A stretch of DNA of 9,317 nucleotides from NCBI GenBank assembly GCA_025451145.1, contig JANWKX010000183.1:1-9317 (forward strand), in the 5' to 3' direction. Position numbers and translations under genes: made by a program. Of the stretch, positions 1 through 6,206 are shown one piece after another. Position 1 is the first letter of the stretch. Every line of letters starts with the position of its first letter. Below the pieces are notes generated by a model. The model had not been told where the DNA came from. It saw only the letters and a list, made by a program, of their open reading frames with translations, and searched no databases. The DNA comes from Vampirovibrionales bacterium (lineage in GTDB: Bacteria > Cyanobacteriota > Vampirovibrionia > Vampirovibrionales > JAGQHJ01).

Positions 1-282
1 ATCTCACTTCCAGGTCTAGTGTCCATGATGAAATGTGATTATGAGCCTCGTATTCCCTCGATTAAAGGGGTCATGAAAGCCAACCGAACCGAGATCCCAG
101 TGATCGATCTCGCTGGCTTGGGACTACCGAATCAAGAAGTGGGCAGCCAGGGCGCTTTAACGCAAGTGATCAAAACCTGGCGTAAACCCCAGAAGCAAGG
201 CGGCGTTAAACTTGAAGGCAAATCCCCTGATGCTGCTGTACAGGAATTAATCGGCTTTTTGAAAGCCCAACAGGTCTTATAA
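1..282 (+). CDS. etfB: Electron transfer flavoprotein beta subunit, C-terminal part (5' end outside window)
   Basis: The reading frame is open from the first base, so this is the 3' end of a longer gene; about 93 residues are visible of a family that is usually 250-280. The visible part matches the EtfB/FixA C-terminus: an LPGLVS stretch, then EPRIPSIKGVMKANRTEI, which corresponds to the family's 'EPRxPSLKGxMxAKKxEI' block, and a tail ending in a helix. EtfB binds AMP (or a second FAD in bifurcating forms) and forms a heterodimer with EtfA, carrying electrons from flavin dehydrogenases. An in-frame GTG at position 19 is not a real start because the conserved block continues upstream of it. 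It is followed after 26 bases by etfA, its expected partner. The visible part does not show whether it is the classical or the bifurcating type. Confidence 0.93.
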   Translation: MSLPGLVSMMKCDYEPRIPSIKGVMKANRTEIPVIDLAGLGLPNQEVGSQGALTQVIKTWRKPQKQGGVKLEGKSPDAAVQELIGFLKAQQVL

Positions 283-296
283 TAACCATCAAGATT

Positions 297-301
297 GGAG
301 G
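297..301 (+). promoter_or_regulatory. Ribosome binding site of etfA
   Basis: GGAGG lies 7 bases before the ATG at 309, an ideal Shine-Dalgarno position, and fixes the etfA start. It sits in the 26-base gap after the etfB stop, so the two genes are probably on one mRNA. Confidence 0.8.
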
Positions 302-308
302 CATCACA

Positions 309-1340
309 ATGGGCGCTCAATCGCCATTACCCAACGCAAATTATAGTGGCCTGTGGGTCGTTGCTGAGATTAACGCATCAGGCATGCCCACAGAAGGAAC
401 ATTAGAAGCCTTGGCTGCTGCAAGTAGTTTAAATCAGGACATCACCGCCATTACCCTCTCGGCTCCCAACCAAGACACCTCACCACTGGAAGCTGAATTG
501 GCTCACCATGGCGCCCATCAGGTCATTTCTCTCAAACATGAATTGCTGGAAAATTACCAGGTGGAAGCCTATAGCAAAGCCCTCTCCGATCTGATTAACG
601 AACGCCATCCCAGCATGATCTTGATCAGCGCCTCGACCACCAGCAAGGATTATGCACCCAGGGTCGCCGCCAAAACCCGATCCGGTATGGCCTCGGATTG
701 CGTCTCTCTGGCCATGGGAGCTGATAATACGTTAACCGTGACTCGGTATATCTACGGGGCCAATATGCTGGCCGAAGTGACCTTTCCCCGTCGGCCTCAA
801 TTGGTTTTGCTTCGCCCGAAAGCCTTTACCAAAACCCAACCCGATGCTTCCAAAACAGCTTCGGTAGAAACGGTTACCCCCAATTTATCAGCCGATATGG
901 CTCATACCCGGTTGGTTAAAGTGGAAAAAGCCGAAGCAAAAGCGGGTAAAAACCTCCAAGATGCTGAAGTCATCGTTTCAGGCGGACGTGGCTTAAAAGG
1001 ACCGGAGAATTTCCATCTGGTTGAATCCTTGGCCCAAGCCTTGGGCGGAGCCGTTGGTGCGACCCGTGCCGTGGTCGATGCCGGATGGCGGCCTCATGCC
1101 GAACAGGTTGGGCAAACCGGAAAAACCGTCAGCCCGCAACTCTACGTGGCCTTGGGTATTTCCGGGGCCATTCAGCACCAGGTCGGCATGAACTCCAGTA
1201 AAATCATTGTGGCCATCAACAAAGACCCCGACGCCCCGATTTTTGAAATCGCGGATTTTGGCATCGTGGGCGATGTCTTTGAAATCGTCCCTGCCTTAAC
1301 CCAGGCGTTGAAATCCCTTAAAGTCGGCGCATCGGTTTAA
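309..1340 (+). CDS. etfA: Electron transfer flavoprotein alpha subunit
   Basis: This 343-residue protein is a full-length EtfA/FixB, slightly longer than the usual 310-330. Residues about 14-190 form the N-terminal ETF domain, starting at GLWVVAEI. Residues about 218-338 form the C-terminal FAD-binding domain: VSGGRGLKGPENF (223-235), TRAVVDAGW (252-260) with the Arg that contacts the flavin, GQTGKTVSPQLYVALGISGA (268-287), and the end block INKDPDAPIFEIADFGIVGD (303-322). All family landmarks are intact. With EtfB it forms the soluble flavoprotein that accepts electrons from acyl-CoA and related dehydrogenases and passes them to ETF:quinone oxidoreductase. Neither a dehydrogenase nor the quinone oxidoreductase is encoded in this window. 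The start is set by the GGAGG at 297-301. Confidence 0.97.
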   Translation: MGAQSPLPNANYSGLWVVAEINASGMPTEGTLEALAAASSLNQDITAITLSAPNQDTSPLEAELAHHGAHQVISLKHELLENYQVEAYSKALSDLINERHPSMILISASTTSKDYAPRVAAKTRSGMASDCVSLAMGADNTLTVTRYIYGANMLAEVTFPRRPQLVLLRPKAFTKTQPDASKTASVETVTPNLSADMAHTRLVKVEKAEAKAGKNLQDAEVIVSGGRGLKGPENFHLVESLAQALGGAVGATRAVVDAGWRPHAEQVGQTGKTVSPQLYVALGISGAIQHQVGMNSSKIIVAINKDPDAPIFEIADFGIVGDVFEIVPALTQALKSLKVGASV

Positions 1341-1358
1341 AGCCAATTTCATATCAAC

Positions 1359-1386
1359 CTTAAAACCATAACCTCCAAGGTTTAAG
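1359..1386. other. Imperfect inverted repeat between convergent genes, weak bidirectional terminator candidate
   Basis: CTTAAAACC (1359-1367) pairs with GGTTTAAG (1379-1386) with one bulged A and an 11-base loop. It covers most of the 41-base gap between the converging ends of etfA and the 399-residue protein gene and overlaps the latter's stop codon. Position supports a terminator, but the stem is A+T-rich and no T-run follows on either strand, so an intrinsic terminator is not proven. Confidence 0.25.
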
Positions 1387-2581
1387 AGATGCCTTTGGTT
1401 AACTTTTCCAGGGCTTTGGGTTGGTGGCGAGCGGCGTATGTGGTGGCAATGGCTTCCCAAGTTCCACCAACAACCCCTAAAGTCACTAAAGCGATAAAGA
1501 TAGCCGGCTTGGGAATTTTATTAAATCCGATCTCAAAATTCTTTGCTCCCTCTAAAATCTTAGTAAATAAATCTTTCGATAACAGCGCTTTGATTTGTGA
1601 CCTGATGGGCGTGAAAAACTTGTTCCCAAATTCTGTAAACCCACCAAGAAAACGGGTGATACCGTCACCAGATAAAGTGCGCTTAAGTCCATTAATAACC
1701 TTGGGGAAAATTTTGGTTTTGGTTTCAGATTGAGCAAAGGTGGCGATGCGTTCTTGGAGTGCTTCAGGGAAAAATTTAATTCTGTCATTGGCAATAAACT
1801 TTTCAATCTTTGCTTTCAGACTGGTAATATTATGAGTTTGGAGTTCGCTACCAAATGATTTGAATGCCTCACCCCAATTTTTCTTCTCTTTATTATGCGT
1901 CCTTAGAACGATGCTTAGTCCACCAATAGTCAGGTTAATGGCGCCAGAAAATAGGGCAATCAAACCGGCAAGGGGAATTAAACACTTGCCTTTCTCATCG
2001 GCATTCAGCGCTTTGGGATCTGAGACATTGGGGCCTCTCATGATTCGATTGCTGAACAGCATTAATTTTTTACTGATGGGGTCTTTGGCTTCAGGAATTC
2101 GTTTCAATAAATAGGCGGCTAAAAGCCCAAGGCCAAGTTCACCAGGCAGGGTCGCCCAAAAGCTGGCATTATAGACATGTTGAGCCGTTTTCGCTGCAAT
2201 TACCGCATTCACAAGCTTCAAGGAAATTAAAGGCCAAAGGCCTTTGGGCTTCTCATTTTTAATTTTTTGGGGAACCCGTTGAACATCCAAGGCGACCTGA
2301 GAGGCTTTCTCTTGGAACTGATTTGCGGCTTGTTGTGCTTGTTGTTGAACATTCGCAATGGCTGCCGGAGCCGATTGAATAAACTGAGTGGCTTGATTCC
2401 ATGGGGTCTGTATGGGTTGAGGCATTTGTGGACGTATCCACGGCCAAAAAGCGGGTTGTTGAGGTTGCTGAAACTGAGGAGCAACTGGAAAGCTCCCTTG
2501 CATAGGTTGGGGTTGAGCTGGCTGAGCCCAATAGGTCATAGGGGCTCGATTGTTAACTGGAACTCCACCGAAAAACGACAT
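1382..2581 (-). CDS. Uncharacterised membrane protein with Pro/Gln-rich N-terminus
   Basis: I do not recognise this 399-residue protein. Residues about 15-60 are very rich in Pro and Gln with scattered Trp and Phe, and probably disordered. Residues about 62-106 are Gln/Ala-rich and look like an amphipathic or coiled-coil helix. Residues 113-165 include a hydrophobic stretch (about 143-160), 200-226 a clear membrane-type segment (LIPLAGLIALFSGAINLTIGG region), and 357-374 another (PAIFIALVTLGVVGG region). Between them lies a basic, Lys/Phe-rich helical region (230-350). There is no N-terminal signal peptide, so the N-terminus is probably cytoplasmic. The gene stands alone, converging on etfA and separated by 152 bases from folD. 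It looks more A+T-rich than etfA by eye. The ATG at 2581 has only a weak GGGG purine stretch upstream, so the exact start is less certain than the reading frame. Confidence 0.75.
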   Translation of the reverse strand: MSFFGGVPVNNRAPMTYWAQPAQPQPMQGSFPVAPQFQQPQQPAFWPWIRPQMPQPIQTPWNQATQFIQSAPAAIANVQQQAQQAANQFQEKASQVALDVQRVPQKIKNEKPKGLWPLISLKLVNAVIAAKTAQHVYNASFWATLPGELGLGLLAAYLLKRIPEAKDPISKKLMLFSNRIMRGPNVSDPKALNADEKGKCLIPLAGLIALFSGAINLTIGGLSIVLRTHNKEKKNWGEAFKSFGSELQTHNITSLKAKIEKFIANDRIKFFPEALQERIATFAQSETKTKIFPKVINGLKRTLSGDGITRFLGGFTEFGNKFFTPIRSQIKALLSKDLFTKILEGAKNFEIGFNKIPKPAIFIALVTLGVVGGTWEAIATTYAARHQPKALEKLTKGIS

Positions 2582-2661
2582 TCGTCATGACCCCGCTTGT
2601 TTCACCATGATAAAACCCCATCAAGGCAAAGTGTTGTTAGAAAAATCGGGATTCGTAAAAA

Positions 2662-2670
2662 ATTGTAACA
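2662..2670 (-). promoter_or_regulatory. Candidate extended -10 promoter for the 399-residue protein gene
   Basis: On the - strand the sequence reads TGTTACAAT, which fits an extended -10 element (TG-n-TACAAT). It lies in the 152-base gap between folD and the 399-residue protein gene, about 80 bases before that gene's ATG. I see no convincing -35 hexamer at the right distance. The gap is the only one where this lone gene could have its own promoter. No clear hairpin plus T-run terminator for folD is visible in the same gap. Confidence 0.35.
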
Positions 2671-2733
2671 CCTTCAAATAACAACCCCTATTCAGAGGCA
2701 GGCGGGTTATGCTCCCCTTAAGAGAGAAGAAAA

Positions 2734-3618
2734 CTAAACCAAAAGCAACCGCTCAACCTTGAGCCCTTGCTGATATTGATAAAGCCTTAGGGTGTTATAC
2801 ATCAACATGGCAATAGTCATTGGCCCGACCCCACCAGGAACCGGCGTCATATAACCGGCTTTGACTTTTAAGGCTTCAAAATCCACATCGCCCACCAATC
2901 GGCCCGATGGCAAGCGGTTAATCCCCACATCCACCACCACGGCTCCCGGTTGAACGGCATCGGCTTGGATGAGCCCAGGCTGACCGGCAGCCGCAATAAT
3001 CATCTCAGATTCCCTTAAAATACCGTCTAAATCACGGGTTTTGCTGTGACAAAGTGTCACCGTGGCATTTCGATGGGTGAGCATTAAGGTAATAGGCTTA
3101 CCCACAATAATGGATCGCCCGACAACGGCAACACGCTTTCCTGCCATAGGGATTTTATAAGCATCCAACAGGTAAATAATCCCGGCGGGTGTACAAGGCA
3201 TGGCCACCGGCTCAATTCCCATCAACAACTTCCCCAGATTCTCCGGGTGAAAGCCGTCCACATCCTTTTCGACAGCCACCGTCTGTAACACAGCCAAGGT
3301 ATCAATTTGCTTAGGTAATGGTAACTGAACCAAAATGGCGTGGGTGTGGGGATCTTGGTTTAAATATTGAATTTCGGCCTGTAATTGGGCCGTTTCAATG
3401 GAGTCAGGCAAGCGCAATAACTCTGAAGCCAGGCCCAACTGAGCCGCAACCTTCATTTTACGGGCCACATAAACTTCACTCGCCGGATCATGCCCCACCA
3501 AAACCGCAACCAGCTTGGGTAAATCCCCCTGGGCAAACTGTGAAGCTTCCCGAGCAACTTTTTCAAGCAATACCTTTGAGGTTTCCTTACCATCCAATAA
3601 AACGGCAGTATCAGCCAT
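2734..3618 (-). CDS. folD: Bifunctional methylenetetrahydrofolate dehydrogenase / methenyltetrahydrofolate cyclohydrolase
   Basis: FolD converts 5,10-methylene-THF to 5,10-methenyl-THF with NADP+ and then to 10-formyl-THF, supplying C1 units for purines and formyl-Met-tRNA in the cytoplasm. With the start at 3618 the protein has 294 residues, normal for the family. The active-site residues then fall at Tyr50, Lys54, Gln98 and Asp121, the same numbers as in E. coli FolD as I remember them. Other landmarks are PCTPAGI (141-147), the Rossmann motif VVGRSIIVGKP (165-175), DVGIN (230-234) and PGGVGPMT (261-268). A longer form from an ATG at 3639 would add seven residues (MNQGDRF), but the 3618 start has an ideal ribosome binding site. 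It is the last gene of the - strand run, following the P-loop NTPase gene. Confidence 0.96.
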   Translation of the reverse strand: MADTAVLLDGKETSKVLLEKVAREASQFAQGDLPKLVAVLVGHDPASEVYVARKMKVAAQLGLASELLRLPDSIETAQLQAEIQYLNQDPHTHAILVQLPLPKQIDTLAVLQTVAVEKDVDGFHPENLGKLLMGIEPVAMPCTPAGIIYLLDAYKIPMAGKRVAVVGRSIIVGKPITLMLTHRNATVTLCHSKTRDLDGILRESEMIIAAAGQPGLIQADAVQPGAVVVDVGINRLPSGRLVGDVDFEALKVKAGYMTPVPGGVGPMTIAMLMYNTLRLYQYQQGLKVERLLLV

Positions 3619-3626
3619 GAAGCGGT

Positions 3627-3632
3627 CTCCTT
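3627..3632 (-). promoter_or_regulatory. Ribosome binding site that decides the folD start
   Basis: On the - strand AAGGAG lies 8 bases before the ATG at 3618. It falls inside the coding stretch of the longer alternative form that begins at the ATG at 3639, which directly abuts the stop codon of the upstream gene (TAAATG). The site argues for 3618 as the main start. Confidence 0.8.
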
Positions 3633-3639
3633 GATTCAT

Positions 3640-4362
3640 TTAAATTGAGGGGGGCCTGAGTCCAAACGGTAAATCCAGCTTTTGGAAGCACTCCTGAAAA
3701 TATTGCGGCAGCTCACGTACTCTTTTTTCCGGGGATGCCAAGGGCGGGAGCTTCCCCAAAAATCGCCAGTTGCCGCGTTGAATTTCAAAGGCCGCAGTGG
3801 CGGGTAAAATATCGATGGCTTGGGCTTTACTGAGCAGGACCATGGCGTGATCGACAGCATGATCAACTTGAATGGATTGGCAAAATGCTTCATCCTGTGG
3901 TGTAATGACCAATAATGGCCTAATATCCTCGGAATTGAACCATGATTGAACCATCGAGGGCATCGTGCCCTCCCAAATGATCACATCATACGTCCGAAAC
4001 AACCGTGGGAGGCCGTAGGACAACAACGCCTCCTGCTCCGTTGAAAGCCTATTGGCAGGCTGTGGCCAAACCAAAATATCGGATTCCGATTCGCTGGGAA
4101 CCGCCACAGGTAAGTCTTGCAAAGCCCAGTCTAAGGTCTCACGATTCAAACGCCCTTGGTCAATCTGTTCCAGGACCGTTGTCATGGTTGCAGTGGGAAC
4201 AACGCCATAGCTGAGTGATAGAAAGCTATCTTCAGAAGCATCCACTGCTAATACCGAGCGCTCCTGAAAGGCATCCAAAAAGAGCCTTGCCAGGGTAGTC
4301 TTTCCACCGCCTGGTGGGCCCATCAGTTGAAGAATAGGAGTTTGTTTTTGACGTTCAGACAT
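3640..4362 (-). CDS. P-loop NTPase, CooC/MinD-like (SIMIBI class), function unknown
   Basis: This 240-residue protein has a Walker A motif GPPGGGKTT at 15-23, preceded by a hydrophobic strand (ILQLM). Next comes VLAVDASEDSFLSLSYG (37-53), which resembles the 'AVDADPNxNLxxxLG' segment after the P-loop of CooC and related nickel-insertion or MinD-type ATPases. YDVIIWEGT (125-133) occupies the Walker B position, and LLVITPQDEAF (150-160) resembles the 'vvT-P' strand of the same fold. The characteristic KGGxGK 'deviant' lysine of MinD/CooC is absent, replaced by the plainer GPPGGGK. I therefore assign the fold class but not a function. It lies 6 bases after the LapA-like gene, with its AAGG ribosome binding site overlapping that gene's TAA stop, and 21 bases before folD, so it is translated from the same mRNA as both. 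It has no membrane segment and is probably cytoplasmic. Confidence 0.8.
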   Translation of the reverse strand: MSERQKQTPILQLMGPPGGGKTTLARLFLDAFQERSVLAVDASEDSFLSLSYGVVPTATMTTVLEQIDQGRLNRETLDWALQDLPVAVPSESESDILVWPQPANRLSTEQEALLSYGLPRLFRTYDVIIWEGTMPSMVQSWFNSEDIRPLLVITPQDEAFCQSIQVDHAVDHAMVLLSKAQAIDILPATAAFEIQRGNWRFLGKLPPLASPEKRVRELPQYFQECFQKLDLPFGLRPPSI

Positions 4363-4368
4363 TCGCCT

Positions 4369-4734
4369 TTATGAAGACCCTTTTTGAGACAAAGCCTGAT
4401 CCAGCGCTTTTTCCAATGTCTGGATTTTGGCTTCCAACACTCGAACCTGATCCTGGTTGACCTCCGCCTTGACTTCGGCTTTTTCACGGCGGAGTTCAAA
4501 CTGCTTAATTTGATTTTGAATCTGCCCCACCGAAAGCCATTGCCGCATGATAGCGGGCACCATGGCCAGAATGGCTCCCGTCAAAATGATACCGCCCAAT
4601 GAAGCAGAGGCATGGGCTCCGTTAGGTAGCAGCAACGGGGTCGAAACGGGCCAGTTTTCAACAATCAAAATTGCCAAAACCGCTATAAATAACAGGCTTA
4701 TGGTGTTTAATAATATTCGTCTTAAAGCACCCAT
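4369..4734 (-). CDS. LapA-like (DUF1049-type) small membrane protein with C-terminal coiled coil
   Basis: This 121-residue protein has a short basic N-terminus (MGALRRILLN), a first membrane helix at about 8-26, a short VENWPVSTPLLLPNG loop, a second membrane helix at about 46-63, then a heptad-like charged helix from about 70 to 117 that probably forms a coiled coil. This is the layout of the LapA/DUF1049 family, whose members sit in the inner membrane of Gram-negative bacteria and act in lipopolysaccharide assembly; the 'N-P-V' loop between helices is also typical. Sequence identity cannot be judged here, so the family call rests on architecture. The start at 4734 has AGAGGG upstream at about 9 bases. 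It lies 55 bases after the pseudouridine synthase gene and 6 bases before the P-loop NTPase gene. Confidence 0.7.
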   Translation of the reverse strand: MGALRRILLNTISLLFIAVLAILIVENWPVSTPLLLPNGAHASASLGGIILTGAILAMVPAIMRQWLSVGQIQNQIKQFELRREKAEVKAEVNQDQVRVLEAKIQTLEKALDQALSQKGSS

Positions 4735-4789
4735 CTCATTGAGCCCTCTGGATTTTACAAGGATAGGCCTTTATTTTACCCAAAGCGCT

Positions 4790-5731
4790 TTATTGAATCC
4801 ATTGTTCCAAAAAAGACTTTGCCGCAACGAATTTTTCATCCGGCGGAATTTCAAAAGAAAGGGTTTCTCCTGAAATCGGATGCTGAAACGTTAAGGCAAA
4901 GGCCTGGAGAATTTGCCCCTGGCTATGAAACCGAATCTGCTGTTCCAAACCGGTACCATAAAGGGGATCGCCAAAAATGGGATGCCCGATGGAAGCCAAA
5001 TGAACCCGAATCTGGTGGGTCCGCCCTGTTTCCAGGGACAATTTCAAGATGGTAAATTTATGCCCCAACGACTCAAGCACCTCCCAATGGGTCACGGCAG
5101 GGCGCCCCTTGGCATCAATCATCATCTTGTCACGATGCTTTGGGTTTCGGCCAATCGGCGCAGAAATCGTTCCTGAGGTCTGGTCCATCATGCCTTGAAC
5201 AATGGCCCGGTATTGACGTTTCGCCGTTCGATGCTGAAGCTGTTGTTGTAGGGCCTGATGGGCTCGATCCGTTTTTGCCACCATTAACAACCCTGAGGTC
5301 TCACGATCCAATCGATGCACAATCCCTGGGCGTTCAACGCCATTTATCCCTGAAAGTTGCCCTTTACAGTGACAGAGCAAGGCATTAACCAAGGTCCCCG
5401 TTTGGGATTTCCCACTGGGATGGGTCAACATGCCGGAGGGCTTATTCACCACCAGCATATCACTATCTTCATACACGATCTCCAAGGGAATGGTCTCAGC
5501 CTCCAGGTTGAGCGGCTGAGGCGGCGGAATCTCAAGGTGAATCTCTTGGCCTTCTAGCAACCGAAAAGCAGGCTTATTCGGTCGCTGTCCTGCAACAACG
5601 ACTTGATTTTTAAGGATTAAGGACTTTAAAAACTCCCGAGAGAACTGCGGCAAGGATTCTGCCAGAAAGCGATCCAAGCGTTCGCCATCTTCGTCCTCAG
5701 GAACGATGAGCGTGATGGGGCTGTCGGACAT
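4790..5731 (-). CDS. rluD: RluA/RluD-family large-subunit rRNA pseudouridine synthase
   Basis: The protein isomerises uridine to pseudouridine, most likely in 23S rRNA. Counted from the ATG at 5731 it has 313 residues, typical of the RluD type. An S4 RNA-binding domain (LDRFLAESLPQFSREFLKSLI onward) occupies about 17-72, followed by the catalytic domain: VVNKPSGMLTHPS (about 94-106), GIVHRLDRETSGLL (about 136-149) containing the catalytic Asp of HRLDRETSG (Asp142), and LETGRTHQIRVHL (about 233-245). An in-frame TTG two codons upstream (5737) is an alternative start. Neither start has a good Shine-Dalgarno sequence. The ATG overlaps the end of lspA by 35 bases, so translation is probably coupled to lspA. 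The lspA-rluD pairing is common in bacteria. The exact rRNA target (RluD versus RluC or RluA type) is inferred from the S4 domain and length. Confidence 0.94.
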   Translation of the reverse strand: MSDSPITLIVPEDEDGERLDRFLAESLPQFSREFLKSLILKNQVVVAGQRPNKPAFRLLEGQEIHLEIPPPQPLNLEAETIPLEIVYEDSDMLVVNKPSGMLTHPSGKSQTGTLVNALLCHCKGQLSGINGVERPGIVHRLDRETSGLLMVAKTDRAHQALQQQLQHRTAKRQYRAIVQGMMDQTSGTISAPIGRNPKHRDKMMIDAKGRPAVTHWEVLESLGHKFTILKLSLETGRTHQIRVHLASIGHPIFGDPLYGTGLEQQIRFHSQGQILQAFALTFQHPISGETLSFEIPPDEKFVAAKSFLEQWIQ

Positions 5732-6206
5732 AATCAATCATCAATAACACAACACCGGCCAAAATAAAGCTATCAGCCAAGTTGAAAATTGGGTAGTGTA
5801 TCATAACCACATCGATAAAATCGACGACTGCCCCATAGTGCAAGCGATCTACCAGATTCCCCAGTGCTCCTCCCAGGACAAAACTAAGTCCGATCCATTG
5901 AAACAGGGAAAAATGTTGCCGTAAAAGCGTGTAAAGCAGTAAAACCAAGAATAAAAGGCCCGCAATCAAGGTTAGGATATGCGGGTGTTGATAAAATAAA
6001 CTAAAAGCCGCTCCTCGGTTTTGAACATGCGTCAATTGAATCACATCAGGAATGATAACAAGGCTGTGAACAGGACTTAAAAAGCGTAAAACCATCCATT
6101 TGGATAAACGATCCAGGATAAAAACCAAAAAAGCGCCTGTCAACACACCCCACTTCGAGTATATTGCGTCAAAAGGCACTGGAGAATGAACCCAGGGTTT
6201 ATCCAT
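5697..6206 (-). CDS. lspA: Lipoprotein signal peptidase (signal peptidase II)
   Basis: LspA is the inner-membrane aspartyl protease that removes the signal peptide of diacylated prolipoproteins. The 169-residue protein is normal in length. Four membrane segments can be seen at about 20-40, 78-95, 103-118 and 140-160. Family motifs are intact: NRGAAFS (63-69), GNLVDRLHYGAVVDFID (116-132) with catalytic Asp129, and FNLADS (141-146) with catalytic Asp145. The N-terminus is longer than in many homologues, with about 20 polar residues before the first helix. Its ATG shares one base with the stop codon of the upstream NTF2-like gene (TAATG), a pattern of translational coupling, and no strong ribosome binding site precedes it. 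Its last codons overlap the start of the pseudouridine synthase gene. Confidence 0.96.
   Translation of the reverse strand: MDKPWVHSPVPFDAIYSKWGVLTGAFLVFILDRLSKWMVLRFLSPVHSLVIIPDVIQLTHVQNRGAAFSLFYQHPHILTLIAGLLFLVLLLYTLLRQHFSLFQWIGLSFVLGGALGNLVDRLHYGAVVDFIDVVMIHYPIFNLADSFILAGVVLLMIDYVRQPHHAHRS

Noticed and set aside
1345..1376. GGAGG followed by ATG on the - strand in the gap after the orphan gene, as a small gene
   Set aside because: The spacing is only two bases and the frame stops after six codons.
2227..2590. Open frames of 85-107 residues on both strands overlapping the 5' half of the orphan gene
   Set aside because: They lie in other frames of a Pro/Gln-rich region whose biased codons keep alternative frames open; none has a recognisable domain or a good ribosome binding site.
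2641..2733. Terminator after folD using the AACCC / GGGTT pairing near 2685-2710
   Set aside because: The stem is about five pairs with a long loop and no adjacent T-run, so it is too weak to call.
4782..4791. AAAGCGCTTT palindrome at the end of the pseudouridine synthase gene as a terminator
   Set aside because: The 10-base palindrome has no loop to form a stable hairpin, overlaps the stop codon, and no T-run follows on the - strand.
4547..5557. Several + strand open frames opposite the LapA-like and pseudouridine synthase genes
   Set aside because: They are antisense to well-supported conserved coding sequence and encode low-similarity, Pro/Arg-rich products with no motif.
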